From Takakia lepidozioides (lineage: Eukaryota > Streptophyta > Takakiopsida > Takakiales > Takakiaceae), in the NCBI GenBank assembly GCA_030704615.1, contig CM060734.1, forward strand, positions 55,320,042 through 55,384,041: a stretch of DNA of 64,000 nucleotides. Reading direction: 5' to 3'. The translations under genes were made by a program, and so were the position numbers. The notes beneath the pieces were generated by a model. It was not told the DNA's origin. It saw only the letters and a program-made list of their open reading frames with translations, and made no database searches. Below are positions 1-10,575 of this stretch, piece by piece (position 1 is the first letter of the stretch; the number at the start of each line of letters is the position of its first letter).

Positions 1-3000
1 GGAAGGGTTGTTGGGCAGTTTGGCGGGACGTTGTAAGACGTGTTGAAGGCGGCTAATGCCACTTCCACTAAGGCAAAGTTTAAGGTGAAGCCTAAGGAAC
101 CCGACACCTTCGAGGGCGTCTGAAATCGGGAGGCACTCAACACCTGGCTCTTGAAGCTAGAGCAGTACTTCCGGGCGGCCAAGTTGAGTGACGAGGATCG
201 GGTGGAAGTGACTCCCACCTATTTGAGGGGCTATGCTCAACAATGGTGGCAGAAACGCCTTCACAACCAAAGCCCAAACCTAGAAACCTTGAGCTGGAGT
301 GGGTTCAAGGAACTTATGAAGAAACAGTTTGTGCCCCTCAACGCGTCCTGGCTCGCCCGAGACAAGATGAGGAATTTAAAGCAAACGGATGACATTCGGG
401 GATATGTTCAGGCTTTCAATGTGCTGTTGCTCGAAGTCGCGGACATGGCAGAACTAGAAATGGTCTTCAACTTTGTGGCGGGACTAGCCCCATGGGCCAG
501 GCGGAAGTTGGAGGAGAAGCCACCTAAGACTTTGAACGAGGCAATTGAGAAGGCTGAATGTTTCTCAGATGTCCCTAGGGGCGAAAGACAAGGCCGTACA
601 GAGCTGAACCACAAGAAGGCCCGGCGGGAGGGTGACTCCTTCCGACCGGAAAAGAAGTGGGATAGGCCACGCGGCGACAATGGCACGTGGAAATCAAAGG
701 GAGGGCCTTCACACGTCAAGGCGGCACCCGGTGCTCCGAAAGAAAAATCAGGTGCGGCGGCTTATGGCGGACAGAAAGCGACCTTCGATGGAGTGTGCTT
801 TAATTGCGGGGAACCCGGGCACATGGCAAAGAAGTGCATGAAACCCCGACAATTGAACAAGCGGCCACGGAGCTGTCCGAAGATTCCATCAGCCGCTTGG
901 TGGAGGCGGTGGTCGCCAAAACTTGCAAGGTAGGCAACTACTCTTGTGAGTTGTATCAGGAAACTGGCGCCTTCAGTAAAGGGAGTCAGTTAATGTTCGT
1001 TAGTGGGATAATCGCCGGAATTAACGTGTCGTTGTTGGTGGACACAGGAGCGTCACACTCCTTCATGACACCGGCAACGGCACGGAAGCTGGGGCTCCCA
1101 ACAAGTGACGTGGGGGCCTCCATTGAAGTGCGTTTGGCCAAAGGAGAACCACAACGGGCGACGAGGTTGGCGTTCGATGTTCCCCTTCAGCTGGGGAGTT
1201 GGGAGGGACGTGATGACTTCACCATTTGCGAGATCGATGGAGTGGATCTCATTTTGGGAATGACCTTTTTGGGCAAGTCCGAGGCGGTCATAGATGGCCG
1301 CAAGAGAGTGGTCACGCTATCGTGTGGGAATGGTGGCAAAGTTTTACGAGTGTCAGAAACGCCCAACCCAGTGGGAGGGCGAATAAACCTAATGACAGCA
1401 AAGGAGTGGGCCATGGAGGAGCCACACAATCCCCAATTTTTGCTTTACGTAAGACAAGTGAAAGGAGAAGGCGATAGGGAGCCGAGCCCAAATTGGATCA
1501 AAGGGATTTTGGAGAAATACCGGGATGTGATGCCGGAGGATTTACCAAGCGGCTTGCCACCGCGAAGAGGAGTTGACCGTAAGATTGAGGTGATACCGGG
1601 ATCGAAGCTGCCTGCCAAGGCGCCCTACCAGTTGAGCCACAGAGAGTTGGTCGAGCTGAAGACTCAGTTCAAGGATCTAATGTCAAATGGGTACATCCGG
1701 CCGAGTAAGTCACCTTATGGAGCCCCGGTGCTATTCGCAGACAAGAAGGATAGGACGCTGCCGATGTGTGTCGATTACAAGGCTCTGAATAAGGTGACTA
1801 TAAAAAACCGGTACCCTTTGCCAAGAATCGATGACCTCTTTGATCGGTTGGCAGGAGCAAAGTATTTCAGCCGGATCGATTTGCGCTCGGGTTACCACCA
1901 AATCCGAGTGGCGGAAGGAGATGAGGAGAAGACCGCGTGCAGGAGAAGATATGGTTCGTATGAGTTCTTGGTGATCCCTTTTGGGCTCACCAACGCACCC
2001 GTGACCTTTAGCACGCTAATGAACAGCCTTTTCCAGGAGTGGTTGGATGACTTTGTGATCGTGTACATCGACGACATCTTGGTGTACTCGAAAACAAAGG
2101 AAGAGCACCTGGAGCACCTAAAAAGGGTGTTCCAGAAATTGCGGGAAGGGAAGCTGTATGCCAAAGCTTCAAAGTGCAAATTCGGGGTCACAAAAATGGA
2201 GTTCCTAGGGCATGTGATTACACAGGATGGGATCAAAATGGATGACAGAAAGGTGAGAGTGATCTTGGACTGGGAGCCTCCGACTTCGGTCCCAGGAGTA
2301 GGACTCGCCTCCTATTACCGATAGTATGTGAGAAACTTCGCCAAGATCGCGGTGCCGTTGTCAAACCTTTTGTGTAAGTCCAAGGTCTGGGTATGGAACA
2401 CCTTTTGTGGCCATGTTTTTGCCGACTTGAAGCAGTGGATGGCGGAAGCTCCGGTCCTGAAAATCCCGGAGTTCGACCGTCCATTTGGGATTCATACAGA
2501 TGCGTCGGACTTCGCAATTGGGGGTGTACTCATGCAGGATGGACGTCCAGTGGCTTACGAAAGTAAGAAACTGAATGAAGTGGAACGACGGTGACCTACA
2601 CACGAGAAAGAAATGAAGACAGTGGTGCATTGCCTTGAGCTTTGGCGCCACTATGTTGGTTCCAACCTGGTGAAGATGTTCACAGACAATGTCACGGTGA
2701 AGTATTTTGCCACGCAGCCTAAGTTGTCCCCAAAACAACTTAGGTGGCAAGACACTTTGGCAGTGTTCGACGTGGATATTCAGTACAAACCGAGACGGGA
2801 CAATGTGGTGGCCGATGCTTTAAGTAGAAAGCAGCAGCTCATGTTGGTGTACAGGGACGAGACGACGCTCCAAATGAAGATCCGGAAGGCTTACTGGAAG
2901 GATGAGATGGCAAAGTCCGTGATGCGGGACTTGAGAATGGGGGTTAAATTGCAGTTTCACTTGCACAATGGACTGCTCCGGTACAAGCAAAAGCGTCTCT

Positions 3001-4319
3001 ACGTGCCGAAGGGAGGAATCAGAGATAAGTCTCTTGAGAGATGTCATGATGGCCCGCTTGCGGGCCACGGCGGAGCAAAGCGCACCGCGGCACTCTTGAA
3101 GAAAGAGTATTTCTGGCCCAAACTGAGGGAGGAGGCTGAGGAGTATGTCAAGACATGCACCACATGCCAACAAAACCGGAGTGAGTACAAAAAGCAAGCG
3201 GGGCTGGTACAACCCTTACCGATTCTAGAGGGGTCTTGGGAAAGTGTCTTGATGGATTACATGACTGCTATGCCGCTGTCAAAAGGATTCGATGCAATTA
3301 TGGTGGTGGTGGATAGGTTCAGTAAAATGGGCCATTTCATCCCCACCAAAGAGACGGCAACGGCGCAGGAGACGGGGCGACTTTACTTCGCCCACGTCTT
3401 CAAGCATCATGGACTCCCGAAGGATATTGTCTTGAACCGCGATCCAAAGTTTACAAGTAAATTTTGGAGAGCACTTTGGAAGAAAATGGGGACGAGGCTC
3501 AAGCTAAGCACCGCCTTCCGACCTACGACGGACGGCCAAACGGAAAGGGTGAATTCCGTAGTGAAGCTGATCTTGCGGAATTACGTGTTGGCAAACCAAT
3601 CGGACTGGGTGGAGCACTTGGATGCGGTAGAGTTCTGTTATAATAACACAAAACACTCCGCAACGGGAGTTTCCCCTTTCTTATTGGTCTATGGAAAAGC
3701 ACCTCTGGTGCCGACAAGTTGGGCTGCCCAAAACGTTGAGGAACCGGTAGGAGCAGCGGTGCTAGAAGAACGCGAGCGTTTGTTGAAGCTCGCAAAGTAC
3801 AAAATTGCCAAAGCTAGGAAACAGTATGAACAGCAGACAAATCGGAAGCGGAGGGAAGTTAAGTTTGAGGCAGGCACGGAGGTCTGGTTGAACATCAAGA
3901 ATTTCCGACTACCTCCGGAAGTGAGTCGGAAGTTTGTACCTCCGTATGCGGGACCCTTTCGCATCCGGAAGGTTATGAATGAGGATGTGTATGAATTGGA
4001 GCTGCCGGCAAACAGCAAGGTGCATCCGGTATTCCATGTCTCCATTTTGAAGCCTTACTTCAAAGATGAAGCGCGTCCGAATCGGCATCAAGCGTTGCGT
4101 CCGCCACCTGTGCTGTTGGATCATGAAAATGAACCTGAGTACGAGGTGGAGGCAATGCTTAAGTCGAGGAGGTTCAAGAATCGAGAAACAGAGTATCTCG
4201 TGAAATGGAAGGGCTATCATCATGTGGAAGCATCTTGGGTGCGTGCCTCAGAAATGGGAAACGCATCCGAGGCGGTTGCAGCTTTTGAAGGGCGACCTCA
4301 AAAGCGGAAGAAGCGTTGA
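1..4319 (+). pseudogene. gag-pol polyprotein of chromovirus, degenerate
   Basis: Gag runs to about 840 and carries the zinc knuckle [14 protein letters not shown] (about 794-837). The frame then changes by -1 into a protease with LLVDTGASH (about 1027-1056). Reverse transcriptase follows, with [13 protein letters not shown] and the catalytic YIDD (about 2062-2075), then RNase H (about 2430-2830). Integrase has an H-H-C-C finger (about 3040-3170) and a core with the D...D...E pattern. A chromodomain (EYEVEAML...YLVKWKGYHHVEASW) lies near 4138-4260. Interruptions: in-frame TGA at 121-123 in gag, TAG at 2322-2324 just after the RT, TGA at 2592-2594 in RNase H, and the gag/pol frame change at about 840. 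The chromodomain is known in this clade to direct integration to heterochromatin. No product is expected. Confidence 0.9.
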
Positions 4320-4353
4320 TGGGGTCATCAACCTTGGATCGTGGGGGAGGAAA

Positions 4354-4735
4354 TGCATGCTTAGCCCGGCTTAGCTAGCTCAGGAATCCGATTGCAAAAA
4401 CTTGTATTGTACAAATTTTGTTATAAATGAAATGGTTTCCAAATGTTGTGCGTCCTATTTTGTTTGGAAAGGTGATGCATGGTATGGTTGGCTAGTGTGT
4501 AGAATGCATGCTAGCTTACAAAAGTGGGAGAGGTAAATTGGATTAATCGTGTGTTTGCGCAGTGCCGAAATCGAATGACTCCCATCCAAGGGGCAAGGAA
4601 ACTTGTGTCTTCTTTGGGAGTTCACGTGCTAGTGCGCACCTGGCGCATGTGCATACTATGATGCGTAGAATTCATGGCACACACCAATAAATAGATCATT
4701 CATGAAATGTTTTCAGAGTAAAAAACAGAAAGCCC
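4354..4735 (+). repeat. putative 3' LTR of chromovirus 1
   Basis: A purine tract (GTGGGGGAGGAAA, 4341-4353) ends directly before a TG dinucleotide at 4354, the usual junction of polypurine tract and LTR. The next 380 bases are non-coding and contain an AATAAA-type signal near 4686. No second LTR is available for comparison, so the right boundary is uncertain. Confidence 0.5.
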
Positions 4736-4795
4736 AAGGACAGGAACCAAGACAAAGTCTTTGAGGGCGTACCTCTTTCTGTGGGGAAGTTGGCT

Positions 4796-6871
4796 TCACA
4801 TGTGATCTGCCAACCCCCTACTGTCACCCTTACCAGCACTCTCGGTGGAGTAGACGTCCTCACCAGCAGCCAATATTGTTGTCCCGCCAGCTCCACCTCC
4901 CTTCTTACGTGGCAATTTATCAGGAATTCCCTTGCGCCCCAATTTTACTTGGGTCACCACAACGTCCTCAATGGCAGACGACTTTGGTTTTTCCCCAACC
5001 TCAAGAGGTTCTCTCTGCACCCAAGCAAAACATACCAGAGCAGTAAACTTCAAAGTCATCTAACACTGAATGGATGACAACCACAAAAATAAGTTGGGGT
5101 GAAGGTGCACAAACCACCTTCTCCGTAGCAGTCTTGCCTCCCAAGCCTGCGTCGGAATCGCAAGGTTCAATAACAGTACATATTGGGATAGTAGTTGGAG
5201 GAGGGGCGGTTGCTGACATTCCCAACATCATTGCCATCAATGCATCCAGTTTTTTGCTATTGTCCGCAGAAGCCTTAGCAACTTCTGCTTTTATAGTGGC
5301 CAATTCGCCCTCAATCGTCAGGATCTGAACGTCTACCAAGGCAAGCACACTGCCCTCAAGGGACGACAGTCGAGACTGCATCGCACTGCCCCCTCCCTAT
5401 ACAGCCAAAGAAAGACACATTATCAGCCCGCATGGCCTGGCTACTGCTGCTCCAGCAAAATGAATGCAACAAAAAAAAAAATACCCACACGCCATTTACC
5501 TGTGCACCTCCAATTGACTGGGAGCCTAAACCCTTGTCCGCCTTCGATGCATGTGCCAGCTCAGTGATGCTTGGACTTCGTGCTCTCTCTTTCTTCTGCC
5601 AGGGCCACAACAAGAAAAAAATTAGTCCCTATTCATCCAAACAAGTGGGGTGTTTACAGACGCATGACTATAGTGACAGTTTGCAACTACCTCACAAGGC
5701 AGAGATGGTATCCTACTCCATCACATACATGAGTATATATGTACATATATATAGATATATACATATACTAAAATGTGGTACAGATATTCATATTACCAAG
5801 CGTCGGGCCTGTCCAGCCAACCCTGCTCTTCCAATCCTCGATGGGTTGGTAACATTGGATCGTGCTCTCTTCATGTTCTCACTCTCTTTCTTGCCCTTGG
5901 GGGAATCCCAGTACTTCACCAATGCATCCCGATGGCAGGACTCTACACTCGGAGGGCATGGACCTCCAGCCAATCACACCAGCTTTAACTTTTGGCGGTG
6001 TACTTTTATAATCCTCCCACATGCTTTCTGGAACTTGTCAACGCTCATAAGTTTAGGATAGTACTCAAAATCCGCGTCCATGGATTTCTTAACCTTGGCC
6101 ATATCACTGGGTTTCTGCTTGTCTACTAGCAAAATGCTAGGATCAAGATATCTGATGCAGAGTCCCCGCAAGGAGCTCTGCCAGTAATCCTTCCCCTCAC
6201 ACCCCTGGTCTACTTCCCCCTTAGAGTTTAGTTGTACCTTGTGCGGCTTCAGCCCAACAGATTTGCGGGCTTTCGCATCAGTTTCATGTTCCTTTGCAGC
6301 CAGTCTTTTTTGTCCTTTTTTGTTTGCAGCCTGCGACGCCACATCCCCTTGCTGTGTGGAATCTTGATCATCACCAGCAGGGGGGGTGAATGGAGGAGCA
6401 GCACCATTAAAAGGGGGGCCTGCCCACTGCCCACCAGCGGCATTGCATGGAGGGCCCCAAGTTTGGGCACCTCCTTGTACCCAAGCTCCTTGGGGTCCTC
6501 CATTGGACCCACTTGGAATCCATGACCACGTGTTCGTCGTCTGTGGAGGGGCCATGGGCTGCTGCCAGGTAGGTGCTCCTTGCTGCAGCCACGTTTGCCC
6601 ACCTCTGGATTGCACCCATGGGCCATTCGGGCCTTGTTGCACCCATGTCATAGGTGGACCAGTAGCATTCGCCACAGCCTCAGTCCCCCCTTCCTTTGCG
6701 CGCTTTGATGCAGCCTAACACAAGCCCCTCCACCCCACAAAGTTAGCAATGATGGAAAATAAGGCCAACCGGGCAACGAGCAAGGTCGGCAGTTCGTGAA
6801 TGCATACAAACCTTGGCCCAATGTGCCAAGAAAAGTTTGGCATCCAATGGCGTGAATGCATGGAATGTCAT
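4796..6871 (-). pseudogene. TnpA / Transposase_24-like gene with one in-frame stop
   Basis: Minus-strand gene. Exons whose phases all close at 0: 6714-5797, 5595-5500, 5396-5118 and 5014-4796 (TGA at 4796-4798). A likely earlier exon ends at the donor at 6812 and is open at least from the ATG at 6871. The large exon codes for a Gln/Pro/Trp-rich part (repeats such as WVQQGPNGPWVQ). After it comes a domain with LVKYWDSPKGKKESENMKRA...NPSRIGRAGLAG, which resembles the En/Spm Transposase_24 family. The later exons give a short coiled coil (MQSRLSSLEGSVLALVDVQ) and a basic tail. A TGA at 5974-5976 interrupts the large exon; the frame is open on both sides. It is probably the accessory DNA-binding gene of a CACTA element. 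The family call is moderate; the exon structure is firmer. Confidence 0.55.
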
Positions 6872-7491
6872 GCTCTGGCGCCCTAGCAATGTCCCACATC
6901 CATTCAGTATTAAAACCCTAACACATGTTCTAACCCTTTGAAATTTAATCCAGCAGTCAAGCCATACATAGTCCAACTCGTAAGCCATTCATCTTTCTAA
7001 CAAAGTTTCCAGGTCATTCACATTTAGGAAAGAACCAAGGTTTGATATATAACATTTACCACCATATATGCAGATTGTAAACTCATCACAAAAGCTGATT
7101 GCAGGTCTGGAGATAAATCTCCGGAACCAGGCTCAAAGCATATCAGGTTCAAAATGAAACAATCAACCACTCATGCCTTAAGTTCACAAGCCAATCATAG
7201 TAGTAATAGGCTTGGTTATATAAACCAATCACCATCTCAGTCACTGTAAGCATATACATTTCATGAGCCATTCTCCAGCCTCTCCCTCACTCTCAGTCCA
7301 GCCCCACACACTCCCTTCTCCATCAGTTCATCACTCCAAAGATCATTCCTCCGCCATACACCCCAGCCTCTTACTCACTTAGATTTACCCTAAAACCTTG
7401 CTCGGTTCTACCTCTACCTCTGCTTTACACAAAACCCTACCCTAAACCCTACACATCATGAAAATGCTCAATTGCTTCCACAATCTGAGAG
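6872..7491. other. non-coding, upstream of TnpA-like gene, with telo-box motifs
   Basis: No convincing coding sequence beyond a possible 5' extension of the minus-strand exon (frame open to 6988). Near 7425-7455 the plus strand carries ACCCTA/CCCTAAACCCTA units, i.e. interstitial telomere-type (telo-box) motifs. This may be promoter sequence of the minus-strand gene; that is inference. Confidence 0.4.
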
Positions 7492-7506
7492 GAACTAAGG
7501 GTGAGA
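7492..7506. repeat. target-site duplication of LINE copy 1, left
   Basis: GAACTAAGGGTGAGA, identical to 9012-9026; flanks the 3' end of the minus-strand LINE. Confidence 0.9.
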
Positions 7507-9011
7507 TTGTACTCATAAGACGTTGTTTGTCGTAGCCTTGTGGCCATTGACCCCGCGCCCAGTTTGAGCGGGAACAAAAGGAACAGAACCTACCTCTGTC
7601 AGGGGCTGACGTTGGTAGTAAGACTTACCTTCATATAAAGAATTAATCCGGGTTTTCCAGATATCCTCTAGAGATCCCTTCACACAAGCATCAATCTGCT
7701 GTGTGTGATTTGCCCAAAAACTAGGCCTCAGGAGGGCCTGGGCTTTTGGCTCAGCCTCGAGACTTTCAAAGTTGGTAAACAGGGGTACAGGCACAATTCC
7801 CTTGATAGAATTGAAGAGAGCGTCTCTTTGGTGAGAGAACCCCGGACAATGTATCAGAAAATGAATACTATCTTCAGATTGCCCACACAATGGACAATTG
7901 CACTCTCCATTTCCTCTCTGCTTCTGTTAGTTGTTCAAAGGTAGGCTTCCTGCCCTGAGTGGGTAGACCCTTGAGGTCATCCAAGATGTCGTCCCCCATG
8001 TCACTGACTGGAAACAAGTTCAGGAGAGTTCTTTGCCTAACTTCATTTTCATCAGACAATCTCATGGCAACAGACATGGCTTTGGACACTACAGCCTCTA
8101 AGTCAGATTTATCCAGCAGGGTCAAGACTTGGGGATCCAGGTCCAGGTCCTTGAGAATCTCTTCTACTCTCTTCTACCAGGACTTAGCCTGTTTGACAGG
8201 GCGGTCCTGTTTCCAAGATATAGAGTCGATTAACTTAGGATATCTGGTCTTGGGCATATGTTACAGCTGACCCCACCATCTGACCTTGAATTCATGTTGT
8301 CGGGAGCTTAAGGACGGAATACCAAACTCACCCCGAACAGCCACATTGGTTGTTTTGGAGCATGCTGACATACACTCCTTAAGCACCCCCACTTGAATGG
8401 ATTCTATAGACTTAGCCTGGTTGGCGTTATTAACCCATATAGCAGATTCGTACTTCCATACAGGTCTAATAACGCGACAAAGCATGGTTTTCTAAACCTC
8501 AGAGTTGACCCCTATGCAGTGGAAAAATATAATGAGCCCCCAGACCTTTTGCCTTTGCCAGTTTGAACAACTTTCCGGATATGTGCATCCCAATTACAAT
8601 TGGAGGAAAACTGAATGCCCAGTAATGTAGGGTGTTTAGGGTGGACCGGGATCTCTTGGTATTCCCACTGCCACTAAGATCACTTCCTCCCTCTCCTCTG
8701 TCGTTGAATGCTACCACTGCACATTTGCTGACATTAGCCTCTAGCCCCCCAAGATCAAAGTATCTCTTCCGCAATCAATCAACTCCTGGAGATTGGTTGG
8801 AGTCTCTCCTATGCCTGCAAAGTCATCCGCAAACATAAGGGCTGGTATGGTGGTATCACCCACCCTTAACCCTAAATCCCTCACTTTCCACATCCTCGAG
8901 GAGTTGATGATGAAAATTGAAGAGCAGAGGGAGAGAGTACATCCTTGAGCTACACCTTGGTCTATGTCAAAGAAGTTGGACTTCTGTCCGTTAACAGTGA
9001 CACAACTATGT
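7507..9011 (-). mobile_element. LINE copy 1, 5'-truncated, with 15-bp target duplication
   Basis: Minus-strand non-LTR retrotransposon. Conceptual translation shows the RT motif QGCTLSP (about 8940), the catalytic FADD box (ALMFADDFAG, about 8826-8850), then the thumb and a C-terminal Cys-His segment (CGQSEDSIHFLIHCPGF, about 7840-7890). Many frameshifts and stops are present. The 3' end reads ...TTATGAGTACAAT with no poly(A). The 15-mer GAACTAAGGGTGAGA occurs at both borders (7492-7506 and 9012-9026). This fixes the insertion edges and shows that the copy is truncated in the RT domain. Confidence 0.9.
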
Positions 9012-9026
9012 GAACTAAGGGTGAGA
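9012..9026. repeat. target-site duplication of LINE copy 1, right
   Basis: Second copy of GAACTAAGGGTGAGA, directly next to the truncated 5' end of the LINE. Confidence 0.9.
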
Positions 9027-9587
9027 GAGGGAGAGAGATAGAGACAGAGACAGAAGGGGTCTTAGGGATCCCACCGCCAGCTTGTTACCCTCCTTGGTTG
9101 GGGTGGATGTCCTTAAGGGCCGCTTGGAAGGAGTCATGCGAACGACGATCTTCTCAGCACTCTAGTCTTCCTCCTCGTCCGTGCTCTCGCTCTCTGCTGA
9201 GTAGTCAGCACTGGGCGTCGCTCCACTATCCTCCCCCGGGTTGGTCTCCAAGTCGCTGGACTCCTTCTCCGCCACCCCCATGTGAACAGGACTCCTCTCC
9301 CTCAAACGCGTACTCCTTCGCACTGGGCCGTTCCACACATAGCGGGCAGTACGCGGGGGTCTCTCTTTCTCTCTACTCTCCCACAATCACCCGGGTCACT
9401 CACAACAAAACGCCCTCACAAGCCCAGGAAGCTCAAAAAGTGAAGCACACACACTTAGTACGCTCGTGTGAGAGACATGAGGTTGTCCAAGTGCCGCGCA
9501 ACATCCGACGGTCCACGTCCATCTAATGGCGGAGATGGGATGTGGACACGTTGTTTTTTTTTTTGAAAAGAAATTAGGGTACATATT
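9027..9587. other. short unassigned stretch with a possible minus-strand exon
   Basis: On the minus strand 9386-9162 is open for about 70 residues, basic at first (VRRSTRLRERSP) and acidic at the end (SAESESTDEEED, stop at 9162). A similar acidic run occurs in the minus-strand frame 10083-9833, so both may be remnants of one transposon gene. I do not recognise a family. A run of T lies at about 9553-9564. Confidence 0.3.
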
Positions 9588-9832
9588 AACCACTACACTA
9601 GTGTCCATAACCACTACATCCTGCTGACATGGCAGTCTTCTAGGGGCTCTTGGGACCTCAACTACCTTTCATGAAACAGACGTAAGTCTGGCGTGGAAGC
9701 AACGCAGGGGAGGCCATCTCTTGGCTCAGGTGCTGCGATCGCATTGCAAGTGCAAGGAAGGAGGGAACAATGCAATGAAGGAGGGAAGGAATCATCGCAT
9801 GAACAATATTCGAGTAGGGAGACAGCTTCGAC

Positions 9833-10083
9833 TTACAGTGCAATGGCCTTGGAGCTCCAATCCAACAACCAAGTTTTGTTTTCAGCTACCCTGATAACAC
9901 GATACTGTTCATATTCCACCATCCCTTCGCATTCTCCTGGGGTAAGTGACTCCTCTTCTCCTCCACTTTCGCTCTCTGCTGAACCAGGTGCTCTTGCCAA
10001 ATCGCCTCCATTGCCATCGTCGTTCAAATGTTTTGGGCTGCGTTCACTCTTTGCCATAGAACCTGCACTCTCCTTCAGCAAAA
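9833..10083 (-). other. unassigned minus-strand open frame inside CACTA 1
   Basis: About 80 residues, open on the minus strand, with an internal ATG giving MAKSERSPKHLNDDGNGG, then a Ser/Glu-rich stretch and a hydrophobic end (YRVIRVAENKTWLLDW). It faces away from the TNP2 gene. No family recognised; it may be a first exon of a divergent transposon gene or chance. Confidence 0.25.
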
Positions 10084-10575
10084 TTGAAAAGAGACTGAGC
10101 CTAACTAAACCCTACAAGTGCACATTCAGATTGAGCGATGGAGGAGGCTGTAGATATAAGCACATGACAACAGACAGGCTAACGGCTTCGTGCTAACTAC
10201 AAATGCATATGATGGGCTGAGCTACTGCTCACAACCTTCAAGACATCCTATCTTAAAGCACTATAGCTTGTACCTAGAAGTAGGGTCTGCTAGGTCACCA
10301 CGTAGTGATTCAATCCATTCTGAATATTACTAAGAAGGTGGTTTGTAGATAACAAGAGGCAACTTTTTCCATTTTCTGCACTGTCAGAGTCATACTCACT
10401 CTTTTTGTAGTTCTAAAGTTGAAATATGAGGTGTGAAACAACCACTCAGAAAAGTGGTACCTTACAACTCTATGAGTAGAGATGTACAGTAGATTGTTGC
10501 AATTCTTGCTTTTTAAGGACTTGGTATATTAATCTTGATTCTCCCCTCATACCAGGAAAGAAATTCCTTAGCATC

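Larger units (their letters stand above)
1..4735 (+). mobile_element. Ty3/gypsy chromovirus 1, 5' end outside window
   Basis: An LTR retrotransposon in plus orientation. Gag, protease, reverse transcriptase, RNase H, integrase and a C-terminal chromodomain follow each other in the Ty3/gypsy order, and a polypurine tract and a probable 3' LTR come after them. The 5' LTR and the start of gag lie outside the window. The copy is old: gag and pol are out of frame with each other, and stop codons interrupt the reading frame. It is inferred to be non-autonomous. The right edge is an estimate because the partner LTR is not visible. Confidence 0.9.

Noticed and set aside
804-930. Programmed -1 frameshift between gag and pol
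   Set aside because: No clear slippery heptamer plus pseudoknot seen, chromoviruses of plants usually have one frame, and the copy has other lesions; simple decay is more likely.
5432-6061. 209-codon plus-strand frame
   Set aside because: It is antisense to phase-consistent exons of the TnpA-like gene and has no domain; a shadow frame.
9162-9386. Calling a host gene from the acidic minus-strand frame
   Set aside because: No splice partner or domain could be shown; kept only as a possible exon.
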